Source of the DNA: Paraburkholderia metrosideri
Lineage (GTDB): Bacteria > Pseudomonadota > Gammaproteobacteria > Burkholderiales > Burkholderiaceae
Reading direction: 5' to 3'
Length of the DNA: 64,000 bases
Assembly: GCF_904848625.1 (NCBI RefSeq)
Contig: NZ_CAJHCP010000016.1
Coordinates: forward strand, 98,776-162,775
Shown here: piece by piece, positions 25,898 to 35,012 of the stretch
Position numbering within the stretch: position 1 is the stretch's first letter
Layout: every line of letters begins with the position of its first letter
Program-made: the position numbers and the translations under genes
The notes under the pieces: generated by a model
Database searches by the model: none
What the model saw: only the letters and a program-made list of their open reading frames with translations
Told to the model about the DNA's origin: nothing

Positions 25898-27184
25898 ATG
25901 TTCAATGCAAGCGCCGTGCGCGCGAAGTCGGGCTCGGGCCTGGGTCTTGGCGCGGGTGCCGTGGGATTGCTGCTGGTCGCGGTGGGCTGCCTCGCGTTGC
26001 ACATCGTGCACATCGTCGCGAAGTTCCGCGCCAATCCGGCCGATGCGTTTAGCGACTTCAACCTTTATCTGTACGCATTCAACGGCGTCCTCGACGATCC
26101 CGCGAGCCTCTACGATCACGACGGCCTCGTGACGTTCCTGCAGGGAATCGGCGCACGGTCGACGGGCGACGACGTGTTTTATGCATACCCTCCGCAGTTC
26201 GCGCTGATTTTTTCGCCGCTGTCGATGTTGACGCCGCTTGCCGCCAAGCTCGTCTGGTTTTGCGGGTCGGTCATGCTGTTCGCCGGCGGACTGTGGATGC
26301 TCGTGAAGATGGCCTATCGTGGCACTGAGCGGAGTGTGGCCGTGTTGCTGATCGCGGTTGCGCTGCTGAGCTTCCCGCTGGTCGAAGACACTTACGATGG
26401 CCAGTCGAATGAATTGTTGTTCTTTCTGCTAGTCGCCACTTTCTTTCTGATCGAGCGTGGCAACCGCTATGCCGCCGGTCTCTTTCTCGGCTTCGCCATT
26501 GCGATCAAGTTGACGCCCATTGCGGTCGCCGGTTTGCTGTTGTTGCGCCGCGAATGGCGCACGGTGATCGTGACGATCGTAGTGTCCACGTTACTGACGC
26601 TGATTACCGCGGCGCAATTGGGTTCACGCGTTTTGTGGCACTACTTCATGTCGGACATGGCGCGCCTTAATGGCATGACAATGGCGATGGGCGGCGGTGG
26701 AGCGCCCACCAACAATTCGTTGAGGGGCGCGTTGCAGACGTTATCGACCGCGGTCGGCATGCCGCTATCCGACGTCACGCTCGCGCTTATTTCTGCAGCG
26801 TTCGCGCTGGCCGTGTGCCTGTTTTCACTCTATCTCGTGTTTCGCCGTCATCGGGACAGCCGGATCGATTACGCGCTCATCTGCATGACGATGTTGCTGA
26901 TCTACCCGGTGCTCGAGTCCATTCACATGGTGCTGGCGTTGATTCCACTGCTGATCCTGCTGGGAACCGCGTTTGAGCTGCGAGGCCGGCGGCTTTCCGC
27001 GCTGGGATCAAAAGTCGAAATGCTGCTTGGAGCGGTTGCTGTGGTGTTGCTGTTTTTCTCGGCGCGGTTCGTTTCCTATACCGTCGCGTCGATGATCATT
27101 TATCTGCTTTGCGTCGCGCGATATTTTTCATCGTCGATGATGTTTCGACGGAATAAGTTTCACCGGGTGAAGCGGATTGCATGA
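25898..27184 (+). CDS. GT87-type membrane glycosyltransferase (DUF2029)
   Basis: 428 residues, about ten hydrophobic helices. It matches the GT87/DUF2029 family of polyprenol-phosphate sugar-dependent transferases: an Asp pair in the first periplasmic loop (SDFNLYLYAFNGVLD), then YPPQFALIFSP, a DGQSNELLFFL segment and AIKLTPIAVAGLLLL. GT87 members such as mycobacterial PimE use polyprenyl-phospho-mannose. The acceptor here is unknown; it could decorate a lipid or polysaccharide. A single-gene unit with its own terminator. Confidence 0.8.
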   Translation: MFNASAVRAKSGSGLGLGAGAVGLLLVAVGCLALHIVHIVAKFRANPADAFSDFNLYLYAFNGVLDDPASLYDHDGLVTFLQGIGARSTGDDVFYAYPPQFALIFSPLSMLTPLAAKLVWFCGSVMLFAGGLWMLVKMAYRGTERSVAVLLIAVALLSFPLVEDTYDGQSNELLFFLLVATFFLIERGNRYAAGLFLGFAIAIKLTPIAVAGLLLLRREWRTVIVTIVVSTLLTLITAAQLGSRVLWHYFMSDMARLNGMTMAMGGGGAPTNNSLRGALQTLSTAVGMPLSDVTLALISAAFALAVCLFSLYLVFRRHRDSRIDYALICMTMLLIYPVLESIHMVLALIPLLILLGTAFELRGRRLSALGSKVEMLLGAVAVVLLFFSARFVSYTVASMIIYLLCVARYFSSSMMFRRNKFHRVKRIA

Positions 27185-27250
27185 GCGACGGTGGCCGGCA
27201 TTGGCATTAACCGACACGGATGCTTGTTGATGCGAAGGGAGCTTTGCGAT

Positions 27251-27284
27251 GTCTTCCGGATGATTGAAAGTCCGGAAGATTTTT
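27251..27284 (+). terminator. Intrinsic terminator after the GT87 gene
   Basis: Stem TCTTCCGGA with TCCGGAAGA, 10-nt loop, followed by TTTTT on the plus strand. It sits between the GT87 stop and the 3' end of the tRNA-Leu gene on the opposite strand. Confidence 0.8.
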
Positions 27285-27286
27285 GA

Positions 27287-27371
27287 TGGTGCCCAGGGCC
27301 GGAATCGAACCGGCACGCCTTGCGGCGGGGGATTTTGAGTCCCCTGCGTCTACCAATTTCACCACCTGGGC
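27287..27371 (-). tRNA. tRNA-Leu (anticodon CAA)
   Basis: 85 nt with encoded CCA. Acceptor stem GCCCAGG pairs with CCTGGGC, discriminator A. The D-arm carries the TGGTAGACGC element, the anticodon loop is CTCAAAA on a 5-bp GGGGA/TCCCC stem, a variable arm of class II type follows (GCCGCAAGGC), and the T-loop is GTTCGATTCC. All features fit tRNA-Leu decoding UUG. Confidence 0.97.
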
Positions 27372-27489
27372 AGGTCTTGCAGCGTACGCGCTAGACCACG
27401 GCGCGCAGCGAAGACGCAGATTATGGCCGAAAATTCGACGAGGGGCAAGCCGGTTACCTCGGACTTTTGCTTTGAGCCCATCGAATCGA

Positions 27490-28875
27490 TCAAACCGTGC
27501 GCGAAAACCGTTCGAGCGTCTGCTGTCCGAGATAGCGGTCGAACACCATCGCGATGTTGCGCACGAGCATGCGGCCGGCCATCTGCACGTCGAGCCGGCC
27601 TGCGCCGATCGACACCAGGCCGTCGTCCTCGAAGCTGCGCAGGCGCTCCAGTTCCGGGGCGAAGGTGTCGGCGAAGCGGATGCCATACGCTGCGTCGAAT
27701 TCATCGAAACGCAATTCCAGGTTGCACATCAGTTGCGTGATGATGTCGCGACGCAGACGGTCGTCGGCGGTGAGGCGCACGCCGCGTGCAATCGCGAGGC
27801 GGCCCGAGTCGATTGCGTCGGCATAGTCCGGCAGATGCTTGGCGTTCTGCGCGTACACGTCGCCGACCTTGCCGATCGACGACGCGCCAAAGCCGATCAG
27901 ATCGCATTCGGCGCGCGTGCTGTAGCCCTGAAAATTGCGATGTAACGTACGTTGCGCCTGAGCGCGCGCGAGTTCGTCGGTGGGCAGCGCGAAGTGATCC
28001 ATGCCGATGTACACATAGCCCGCGTCCGTCAGGCGCTCGACTACGCGTTGCAGCAGCGCGAGCCGTTCGGTGGGCGACGGCAGCGCCGCTGGGTCCATCT
28101 GCCGCTGCATCTTGAAGAGCTGCGGCATGTGCGCATACGCGAATACCGACAGCCGGTCCGGTGCGAGTTCGATCATCGTGTCGAGCGTGCGCGTGAAGCT
28201 GTCGACCGTTTGATGCGGCAGTCCGTAAATCAGATCGACGCCGATCGAATCATAGTGAGTGTCGCGCGCGGCCTGCATGACCGAGGTGGTCATCTCGAGC
28301 GGCTGAATGCGGTTGATCGCCTTCTGCACGACGGGATCGAAGTCCTGTACACCGAGGCTCAAGCGGTTGAAGCCCAATTCGCGCAGATGCGCGATCGTGT
28401 CGGGCGACGCCTCGCGTGGATCGACTTCTATCGAATACTCGGCTTCGCGATCGGCCAGCAATGTGAAATGCTCGCGCGTGGCGGCCATCAATTCGGCCAT
28501 TTCATCGTGCGACAGAAACGTCGGCGTGCCGCCGCCCCAGTGCAGTTGAGAGACCGGACGACGTGTGTCGAAACACGCCGCCTGCAATGCCATTTCGCGC
28601 TTCAACCGGTCGAGGTACGGACGCGCATGCGCGCGGTTCTTCGTGGCGACCTTGTTGCAGCCGCAGTAGAAGCACACGGTGTCGCAAAACGGAATGTGGA
28701 AGTACAGCGAGAGGTCGGTGGCGGACGCGCCTGGGTCGGCGGCGCCGCGCAAATAGTCGGCGGGATCGAAACTTTCGCGGAACTGCAGCGCGGTCGGATA
28801 GGACGTATACCGTGGACCGTTCGCGTTGTACTTGGCGAGCAGGTCAGGGCGAAATAGCGTGTTGGCAACGGTCAT
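27490..28875 (-). CDS. hemN: Oxygen-independent coproporphyrinogen III oxidase HemN
   Basis: 461 residues from ATG 28875 (MTVANTLFRPDLLAKYNANG); the frame continues upstream without family resemblance. It is a radical SAM enzyme: Cys64, Cys68 and Cys71 in FCDTVCFYCGC bind the 4Fe-4S cluster, with the extra Cys73 typical of HemN. The following GGGTPTFL is the SAM-binding glycine motif. The C-terminal HemN domain is present. It decarboxylates coproporphyrinogen III to protoporphyrinogen IX without oxygen in haem synthesis. No clear FNR box was found upstream. Confidence 0.93.
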   Translation of the reverse strand: MTVANTLFRPDLLAKYNANGPRYTSYPTALQFRESFDPADYLRGAADPGASATDLSLYFHIPFCDTVCFYCGCNKVATKNRAHARPYLDRLKREMALQAACFDTRRPVSQLHWGGGTPTFLSHDEMAELMAATREHFTLLADREAEYSIEVDPREASPDTIAHLRELGFNRLSLGVQDFDPVVQKAINRIQPLEMTTSVMQAARDTHYDSIGVDLIYGLPHQTVDSFTRTLDTMIELAPDRLSVFAYAHMPQLFKMQRQMDPAALPSPTERLALLQRVVERLTDAGYVYIGMDHFALPTDELARAQAQRTLHRNFQGYSTRAECDLIGFGASSIGKVGDVYAQNAKHLPDYADAIDSGRLAIARGVRLTADDRLRRDIITQLMCNLELRFDEFDAAYGIRFADTFAPELERLRSFEDDGLVSIGAGRLDVQMAGRMLVRNIAMVFDRYLGQQTLERFSRTV

Positions 28876-29144
28876 GAGTGGCCCGGAAGAGTCGGCCACC
28901 GTGGAAGAGGCGAGAGGCGGCGCACAACAGCATGGTTGCCCGACCCGATCGAACAGCGCAGACGTCTCTTGAACATGGCCTTTCGGAGCCCTTGAGTTTA
29001 AGTGAGCGTTCGTTGGCCGGATTGCGTAAAAAGGTCGCACGAAATAGTGCGCACGGCGCGGCGCAAAAAGCTGTCCGTCAGCCGATGGCACAATGCGGGT
29101 CTGGCAATGCGTTGCCTGTTTTCGAGCTCAGGAAAAATGTCGTG

Positions 29145-29495
29145 ATGGATGGTTTTCAACGCATGTCGCAAAGCATGCCGGACCGCGTGACGAAGCGCGC
29201 GTCTCCCTTCGATTCAGCCGATCATGCGTGCCGCCCCGATTGCGGCGCGTGCTGTATCGCGCCGTCGATTTCGAGTCCGATTCCGGGCATGCCAGAAGGC
29301 AAACCGGCGGGCGTGCGTTGCGTGCAACTCGGCGACGATCTGCGCTGCGCGATTTTTGGCCAGCCCGAGCGGCCAGCGTGCTGTTCCGGTCTGCAGCCGC
29401 AGACGGAGATGTGCGGCGCAAGCCGTGCGGAAGCGCTCGCGTGGCTGACGCAGCTCGAAGTGCTGACCCAACCGTGTGTGCCGATCCGCCGGTAA
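29145..29495 (+). CDS. YkgJ family Cys-cluster protein
   Basis: 116 residues from ATG 29145, with AGGA eleven bases upstream. The protein carries CRPDCGACC, then single Cys residues, RPACCSG and MCG; this spacing is the zinc/iron-chelating YkgJ (CxxCxxCC) cluster. Also seen is the conserved ISSPIPGMP segment. It is a small soluble protein, thought to bind metal, function unknown. It is divergent from hemN, but the 270-bp gap does not show a shared operator. Confidence 0.85.
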   Translation: MDGFQRMSQSMPDRVTKRASPFDSADHACRPDCGACCIAPSISSPIPGMPEGKPAGVRCVQLGDDLRCAIFGQPERPACCSGLQPQTEMCGASRAEALAWLTQLEVLTQPCVPIRR

Positions 29496-29594
29496 TGCGC
29501 GTCGCCGGAAATGCCGGGCGCGACGTTCACCCATAGCGACATCACGCAACGCCATCAGGCGCATGTCCGACCAAGCTTCCACTGGAGATTTCGT

Positions 29595-30188
29595 ATGACT
29601 CGACCTGCCGCGCCGTCCCGGCGCCGCTTTCTGCGCGCTGCGCTGACCGGCTGCAGTGCGCTTGGCATTACCGCGTCGCTGGCGGCGTGCGCAACGCCGA
29701 TTTTTCCGTTTATCCCGAAGGACTACACGTTCTCGCATCAGCAGGTGCAGGACGCAGTGCAGCGCAAATTCCCGTATCAGCGCACGGTTTCGCAAGTGTT
29801 CAATGTCGCGCTGACGAATCCGGTGGTCGATTTTCTGCCCGATACGAACCGGGTATCGGTCAAGCTCGACGCGCGTTTCGCGAGTCCGTTCATGCCGCAA
29901 CCGGTCGACGGCGTATTCACGCTTTCAAGCGAACTGGCTTACGACGCGGCCAGCAAATCAGTCGTGCTCAGGTCGCCGAACGTCGACAACGTCAGCGTGA
30001 GCGGCGACGCGCAGGCCTATACCCAGCAGATCAACGCAGCCGCCGCCGTACTCGCGCAGCAGTTGCTGACCAACTACCCGATCTACACATTCAAGCCAGA
30101 ACAACTTCAATTTGCCGGCGTGAATTACGAACCCGGTACAATCACCATCCTTACAAACGGCATACGTGTGCAAATCGTCGAAAAATGA
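29595..30188 (+). CDS. DUF1439 lipoprotein
   Basis: 197 residues from ATG 29595 (MTRPAAPSRRRFLRAALTG), with GGAG about ten bases upstream. The N-terminus has a twin-arginine-like RRRFLRAA stretch and a lipobox LAAC, so the mature protein should begin at that Cys and be lipid-anchored. The rest is a DUF1439 domain, a lipid-binding-like beta fold, with NYPIYTFKPEQL near the end. E. coli relative is YceB. Role unknown, probably envelope-associated. It is followed at 81 bp by uppP. Confidence 0.85.
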   Translation: MTRPAAPSRRRFLRAALTGCSALGITASLAACATPIFPFIPKDYTFSHQQVQDAVQRKFPYQRTVSQVFNVALTNPVVDFLPDTNRVSVKLDARFASPFMPQPVDGVFTLSSELAYDAASKSVVLRSPNVDNVSVSGDAQAYTQQINAAAAVLAQQLLTNYPIYTFKPEQLQFAGVNYEPGTITILTNGIRVQIVEK

Positions 30189-30269
30189 CGTGGCGCGCGG
30201 CCGTCGGGGCCGCGCATCGCTGTGTCGACCTCGTTTTCGTTCCGACAATCTACCGCGATGGGGTCACGG

Positions 30270-31106
30270 ATGGACTGGATACTGGCTTGCAAGGCGCTGA
30301 TTCTGGGCGTCGTCGAAGGGCTGACGGAATTTCTGCCGGTGTCGAGCACCGGGCATCTGATTGTGGTCGGGAGTTTGCTGAATTTCACCGACCAGCACGC
30401 AAAGACCTTCGACGTCGTCATCCAGCTCGGCGCGATTCTCGCCGTGTGCTGGGAATTCCGCCGGCGCATCGGCACGGTGCTGGTCGGCCTTCCAACCAAA
30501 CCCGAGGCGCGCCGCTTCACGCTGAACGTCATCATTGCGACGATTCCGGCCATCGTGCTCGGTTTGCTGTTCGAAAAGTCCATCAAGGCGGCACTGTTTT
30601 CGCCGGTGCCGGTCGCGTTCGCGCTGGTGGTAGGCGGCGTCGTGATTCTGTGGGCGGAGGCGCGGCAGCGCGCGCGCGGGGAATCGGCGGCGCGGGTGCG
30701 CAGCATCGACGATCTGAGCGCGCTGGACGCGCTCAAAGTGGGCCTCGCGCAGTGTTTCGCGCTGATTCCAGGCACTTCGCGCTCGGGTTCGACGATTATC
30801 GGCGGGATGCTGTTCGGGCTCGAGCGACGGGTCGCGACCGAGTTCTCGTTCTTTCTCGCGATTCCGATTATCTTCGGCGCGACCGCCTACGAGCTTTACA
30901 AAGACTGGCACCTGCTTTCGGCCGACGCGTTCGGTAGCTTCGCACTCGGCTTCATCGCAGCGTTTATCAGCGCGTTTATCTGCGTGCGTTGGTTGTTGCG
31001 CTATATCGCGTCGCACGATTTCACGGTGTTCGCGTGGTACCGCATCGGCTTCGGCCTGCTGATCCTGCTGGTTGGCTATAGCGGCGCGTTGAGCTGGGCC
31101 GATTGA
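30270..31106 (+). CDS. uppP: Undecaprenyl-diphosphatase UppP (BacA)
   Basis: 278 residues from ATG 30270 (MDWILACKALILG), preceded by GGGG; two further in-frame Met codons upstream lack conservation. Motif 1 (VEGLTEFLPVSSTGHL, catalytic Glu and Ser) and motif 2 (PGTSRSGSTI, with the Arg) are intact, and about eight membrane helices are seen. It dephosphorylates undecaprenyl pyrophosphate to recycle the lipid carrier for peptidoglycan and O-antigen, and overproduction gives bacitracin resistance. A bidirectional terminator separates it from trmB. Confidence 0.93.
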   Translation: MDWILACKALILGVVEGLTEFLPVSSTGHLIVVGSLLNFTDQHAKTFDVVIQLGAILAVCWEFRRRIGTVLVGLPTKPEARRFTLNVIIATIPAIVLGLLFEKSIKAALFSPVPVAFALVVGGVVILWAEARQRARGESAARVRSIDDLSALDALKVGLAQCFALIPGTSRSGSTIIGGMLFGLERRVATEFSFFLAIPIIFGATAYELYKDWHLLSADAFGSFALGFIAAFISAFICVRWLLRYIASHDFTVFAWYRIGFGLLILLVGYSGALSWAD

Positions 31107-31137
31107 AGCGGTCCGTGATGTTTCGGTTCGCGCCATG

Positions 31138-31166
31138 AAAAAAGGTCCGCATTGGCGGACCTTTTT
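31138..31166. terminator. Bidirectional terminator between uppP and trmB
   Basis: Stem AAAAAGGTCCGC with GCGGACCTTTTT and a 4-nt loop. A run on the left and T run on the right suit both convergent genes. Confidence 0.88.
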
Positions 31167-31201
31167 GCTTCTGGTGAGTCACTTGTCCGGCGAACGCGTG
31201 C

Positions 31202-32104
31202 TTATGCGGTCGCGCGCTTGCGGAACACCAGATCCCATACACCGTGTCCGAGTCGCAGCCCGCGGCGCTCGAACTTCGTCACTGGACGATAGTCCGGGCG
31301 CGGCGCATAACCGTCAGCGGTGTTCTCGAGCGCGGAGTCGGCACCCAGCACGTCGAGCATCTGTTCGGCGTAGTTCTGCCAGTCGGTCGCGCAATGCAGA
31401 TAGGCACCCGGCTTCAGGCGCGAAACCAGCAGCGCGACGAACTTCGGCTGGATCAGGCGGCGCTTATGATGGCGCGCCTTGTGCCACGGGTCCGGGAAGA
31501 AGATGTGCACGCCGTCGAGGCTGTCCGGCGCGATCATCTGTTCGAGCACTTCAACCGCGTCGTGCTGAATGATGCGGATGTTCGACAGCGATTGCTCGCC
31601 CATCAGCTTTAGCAGCGCGCCCACGCCGGGTTCGTGCACTTCGACGCCGAGAAAATCGTCGTCGGGACGGTTCGACGCGATTTCCGCCGTGGTCGCGCCC
31701 ATGCCGAAACCAATTTCCAGTATGCGCGGCGCGTGGCGGCCGAAGACGGTATTCCAGTCGGGCTGTTCCGGCGTGTACGGCACCACGAAGCGGGGGCCGA
31801 GTTCGTCCATTGCGCGGCGCTGGCCGGTCGACACGCGGCCAGCGCGCGTGACAAAGCTGCGGATACGGCGCAGGTGCAGCGCTTCGCCTTCAGGGGCGTC
31901 GCCCGTGGCGGGTTGGTCAGCGGCTTCGCTGGAGGGCGTCGGAAGGTCGTCCGGCAGGCCGGTGTCGTTTGGATCGTGGATCATCATCGATGCTGCTATG
32001 GGTGAGGGCTTAGCGGCTTGCGTGGCGTCGTGCTGCGCGCGGCCTGCCTGCTTATGTGCGGCGGACCGTGAATCGGCTTTTTTGATTGGCTGATTCATCG
32101 TCAT
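31202..32104 (-). CDS. trmB: tRNA (guanine-N7-)-methyltransferase TrmB
   Basis: Up to 300 residues. The methyltransferase domain is clear: ILEIGFGMGATTAEIA (SAM binding), FLGVEVHEPGVGALL, and FFPDPWHKARHHKRRL, the TrmB signature. It forms m7G46 in tRNAs. The N-terminal 40 residues are Ala/Lys/Gln-rich and low in complexity, so the true start may be ATG 31987 (MMIHDPNDTG), giving 261 residues, closer to the usual size. Neither start has a strong ribosome site. The longest frame is reported. Confidence 0.85.
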   Translation of the reverse strand: MTMNQPIKKADSRSAAHKQAGRAQHDATQAAKPSPIAASMMIHDPNDTGLPDDLPTPSSEAADQPATGDAPEGEALHLRRIRSFVTRAGRVSTGQRRAMDELGPRFVVPYTPEQPDWNTVFGRHAPRILEIGFGMGATTAEIASNRPDDDFLGVEVHEPGVGALLKLMGEQSLSNIRIIQHDAVEVLEQMIAPDSLDGVHIFFPDPWHKARHHKRRLIQPKFVALLVSRLKPGAYLHCATDWQNYAEQMLDVLGADSALENTADGYAPRPDYRPVTKFERRGLRLGHGVWDLVFRKRATA

Positions 32105-32142
32105 CGTGCTCGCGACTCGTTATGCCAAACCGCCGCCACTAC

Positions 32143-32170
32143 AAAAAAGCCGCCTTCATGGAGGCGGCTC
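32143..32170 (-). terminator. Minus-strand terminator downstream of tRNA-Gly
   Basis: Stem GAGCCGCC/GGCGGCTT with CATGAA loop and TTTTTT on the minus strand. It probably ends the yggT/tRNA-Gly transcript just before trmB. Confidence 0.8.
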
Positions 32171-32264
32171 GTGCTGGATTCCGCCGGGACTCAGCAGAAG
32201 GTGGAGCGGACATTGCAAGTGCGCGTAAGGTAGCACACTCGAAAAGGGTAGGTTTGATTTGTAC

Positions 32265-32338
32265 TGGAGCGGGCGATGGGAATCGAACCCACGGCTCTAG
32301 CTTGGGAAGCTAGGGTATTACCATTATACGACGCCCGC
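32265..32338 (-). tRNA. tRNA-Gly (anticodon CCC)
   Basis: 74 nt with encoded CCA. Acceptor GCGGGCG pairs with CGCCCGC, discriminator T. Anticodon stem CTAGC/GCTAG encloses TTCCCAA, and the T-arm has GTTCGATTCCC. It decodes GGG. Confidence 0.97.
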
Positions 32339-32422
32339 AGAACGCATGATTCTACTCGGGAAAGGGCGTATAGCGCAAACTACGCCGCCTGCGCACTTTC
32401 CCGCGGACGCATCAACGCGCGG

Positions 32423-32986
32423 TCAGATCACGAAGTAAGTCAGTTGAACGGCGGCGCGCGTGACCACCATCAATAGCACCTGCACGATCACAAACAGCAG
32501 AATCGGCGAAAGATCGATACCGCCGAGCTGCGGCACCACGCGCCGCAGCGGGTTCAAAAACGGCGCCGTCAGCTGATAAAGAATCGGCATGGCAGGTGAG
32601 CGCGGGTTGAGCCACGACAGCAGCGCCATCAGGATCGTCATCCAGATAATCAGATTCAGCGCCCACTTGATGAGCGTGAGTACGGCGACGATCATCAACG
32701 TCGGCAGAAGCGCCCGTGGATCGGCGCCCGTCAGCATGACCATCAGCACGACATAAACGATTGCCGCGAGCAACGCCGCGACAATGCTCGCCCAGTCGAT
32801 GCTTTTCGTGCTCGGCAAAATGCGCCGCAACGGCAGCACGATCCAGTTAGTGGCTTGCAGGACGGCGTTCGTCACCGGGTTGTAGGGCGGCATGCGCACG
32901 ACCTGGAGCCATGCGCGCAGCAGCAGCGCCGCGCCGAACAGCGTGAAAACGGTATTGAGCAGAAAACGGGCGATATCGCCAAACAT
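32423..32986 (-). CDS. YggT family membrane protein
   Basis: 187 residues with four to five hydrophobic helices in two similar halves; each half contains the YggT-type NP...T or P-L-R-R segment (YNPVTNAVLQATNWIVLPLRR; LTAPFLNPLRRVVPQLGGID). E. coli YggT has the same duplicated layout and is linked to osmotic stress and potassium uptake; cyanobacterial CCB3/SepG-like relatives act in thylakoid or division roles. Function here is unproven. Encoded immediately upstream of tRNA-Gly on the same strand. Confidence 0.88.
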   Translation of the reverse strand: MFGDIARFLLNTVFTLFGAALLLRAWLQVVRMPPYNPVTNAVLQATNWIVLPLRRILPSTKSIDWASIVAALLAAIVYVVLMVMLTGADPRALLPTLMIVAVLTLIKWALNLIIWMTILMALLSWLNPRSPAMPILYQLTAPFLNPLRRVVPQLGGIDLSPILLFVIVQVLLMVVTRAAVQLTYFVI

Positions 32987-33214
32987 CTCGTGTCCTTATC
33001 CTTCTGATGACGGCCACCGGTCGGCCGCGGGATGCTGGCGGGACCGAAAGATCCGCGCCAGCGGTTTCATTTGAATTGCCCACGCCTCTTCGGCGAAAAG
33101 GCGCGTCACACGACGTTCCAGTCAGCCGCCGTGCACTCCGATTGCGCGGATTGTGACCCGGTTGCGCGGCTAACTGAATTACATGCCGGAATTTTCACTT
33201 TTGTCCGCGCGACA

Positions 33215-33535
33215 TCACACGGAAATCTTGATCTCGCTGATCAGAATCGTGCCGTTGCCACCGTCGGTGTAATTGGGGATATCGGCAGTCAACGGGCCGG
33301 CCGCGGACTTGAACACCTTGTAGAAGTCTTCCGCGCTATCGAACAGGAAGTGGCCCGCAGCGACATAGGGCGGCGGCGTTCCGGGCGGGCCGGCGTTGAC
33401 GCCGACGTCGACCGACCAGCCCTTCAGTGACGGCCCGAACAGTTTTGCCGCGAGCGGCATGTGCGTGACGCGGTAATAGTCCACGTCGAAGTGGCCGTTT
33501 TCCCGATACGGATAAAGGATGCTGACCTTGATCAT
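33215..33535 (-). CDS. EthD family protein
   Basis: 106 residues from ATG 33535 (MIKVSILYPYRENGHFD). It shows the EthD ferredoxin-like fold pattern: a first strand, Y(Y)RVTHMPLAAKL with the conserved H-x-P, and a late beta strand ending ILISEI. EthD-like proteins form dimeric alpha-beta barrels and accompany oxidative degradation systems, but no oxygenase is nearby. A longer frame runs upstream to 33979 inside the next gene and is rejected. Confidence 0.8.
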   Translation of the reverse strand: MIKVSILYPYRENGHFDVDYYRVTHMPLAAKLFGPSLKGWSVDVGVNAGPPGTPPPYVAAGHFLFDSAEDFYKVFKSAAGPLTADIPNYTDGGNGTILISEIKISV

Positions 33536-33615
33536 TTTGCGTTCTCGTCTGTTGGTCCCGGAGCGCGGCGCTGGCGGATTTCCGCACGGCGCCGGACGCG
33601 TCACATTATCACGGC

Positions 33616-34554
33616 TTACTTCGCGCTTGCACCTGCCGCAGCCTGATTCAACGAACGCGTGAGCGATTCTTCCACCGCTTCCGCAATCGCTTCGATCGCG
33701 GCCGGCGGCGTGGCGCGGCGTTGGGCGAGTCCGACTGCGCGCCGGGTCAGCAAACCGTACAGCGCGGCGTGGTCGCCGCCGAGGCCTTCCAGTAATGCCA
33801 GCTGTTTTTCGACGACGCCGGTGTCGCCACGCGAAACCGGGCCGGCGAGCGCGTTGGGCAAACCCTTGTCGCGAGCCGTTTCGATGGTGCCGGAAAGCAT
33901 GGGCAGCAGCGCGCGCAGCGCGTCGTCTTCGGCAAATCCCAGCGTGCGCCATAACGCGACGCATTCGGCGAGGCTGCACAGCGCGAAGCTGGCGGCGTAG
34001 TGCGCGGCAGCGTGATACAGCATGCGGCCGCCCGCCGGAATCGACAGCGGATGGCAGCGCAGCGCGATGGCCAGCGCGGTCAGTGTGTCTTTCAGCGTTC
34101 CATCGGCCTCGATTGTCACCGAGCAGCCACAGATTCGTTCGAGGTCGGCGAGGTCCCCGCTAAACAGGTAAAGTGGATGAAACCCCCCGATTGAAACGCC
34201 CTGATCGCGTGCCGGCGCGAGCAATTCGACCGGCGAAGCGCCGCTGCAATGCACCAGCGCCTTGCCATGCGGATGGGCTGCGGCATCCGGGCCGAATCGC
34301 AGTGTGTGCGCTGACGAACCGATACTGTCGTCGGGAACGGCTAAAAACACGATATCGGCGGCGTCGACCACCTGTTGGGGATTGTCGAAGGCCGCGCAAT
34401 GTTCGATTTGACTGGCAAGCCGGCCGGCGGAGGCCGCCGAGCGGCTCGCAATGGCGGTGACCGGATAGCCGGCGCGTGAAAAGCTCAGCGCGAGACAGCG
34501 CGCGAGCCGCCCGGCGCCGATAAAACCGAGGCGCGGTACAGAGTACTGGGACAT
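33616..34554 (-). CDS. DUF2520 / Rossmann-like NADP-binding oxidoreductase
   Basis: 312 residues. An N-terminal Rossmann motif (LGFIGAGRLARCLALSFSRAG) is followed by VFLAVPDDSI and VHCSGASPVELL, then a C-terminal helical DUF2520 domain with AAHYAASFALCSL. It looks like a ketopantoate- or F420-dependent-type reductase relative whose substrate is unknown. It is 80 bases upstream of the EthD-like gene on the same strand, so the two may be co-transcribed. Confidence 0.82.
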   Translation of the reverse strand: MSQYSVPRLGFIGAGRLARCLALSFSRAGYPVTAIASRSAASAGRLASQIEHCAAFDNPQQVVDAADIVFLAVPDDSIGSSAHTLRFGPDAAAHPHGKALVHCSGASPVELLAPARDQGVSIGGFHPLYLFSGDLADLERICGCSVTIEADGTLKDTLTALAIALRCHPLSIPAGGRMLYHAAAHYAASFALCSLAECVALWRTLGFAEDDALRALLPMLSGTIETARDKGLPNALAGPVSRGDTGVVEKQLALLEGLGGDHAALYGLLTRRAVGLAQRRATPPAAIEAIAEAVEESLTRSLNQAAAGASAK

Positions 34555-34831
34555 GATTACCGGCTCCAGGCGAGATATCTGATGAATGGAAGCAAACGGA
34601 AGCAGAAGTATCGCGCATCCGGCCCCGACAGCGTGACGCGGCGCGATTTCCTCTGATCAATTCGCGGCCGATATGGCGGCTGAGGCCGGGTATCTGGCGG
34701 CGCGGCACTCGTAGGCCTGGAAACTGCTCACAATCATCTGAAAGCGTTCTACCAACGTTTCAACCAAGAGCCGATTTTGCAGTTGCTGTTTCTGGGTAAA
34801 TTCGTTTCGCAGTCAGATTCGGGAGGTTCAC

Positions 34832-34993
34832 ATGAGTATTTTTTCTTACCGAAAGCACTTGCGGTTCCTGACACATGCACAGCGCCGTCGCTGGTGGGAT
34901 CAGAAAAAGCGCCTGACGCCACGCGTGCGGATTAGCGGTGCATACGTCCCGCCAAACGTGTCGCGCGAATTTGCCTATGTGAAGGTCGGCTGA
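34832..34993 (+). CDS. Unrecognised 53-residue basic protein with its own terminator
   Basis: ATG 34832 is preceded by GGGAGG eight bases upstream, an excellent ribosome site. The protein starts MSIFSYRKHLRFLTHAQRRR and continues with WWDQKKR and a PPNVSREFAYV segment to a VKVG end. It is strongly basic with no signal peptide or membrane helix, so it is probably cytoplasmic and may bind nucleic acid or ribosome. A perfect intrinsic terminator follows 19 bases after the stop, so it is a free-standing transcription unit. I do not recognise a family. Confidence 0.6.
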   Translation: MSIFSYRKHLRFLTHAQRRRWWDQKKRLTPRVRISGAYVPPNVSREFAYVKVG

Positions 34994-35012
34994 CGGCGGT
35001 AGTTGATGGTGA

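Noticed and set aside
27287..27371. tRNA-Leu as an integration site of a mobile element
   Set aside because: No direct repeat of the tRNA 3' end, no integrase or phage gene on either side; flanking genes look like core genome.
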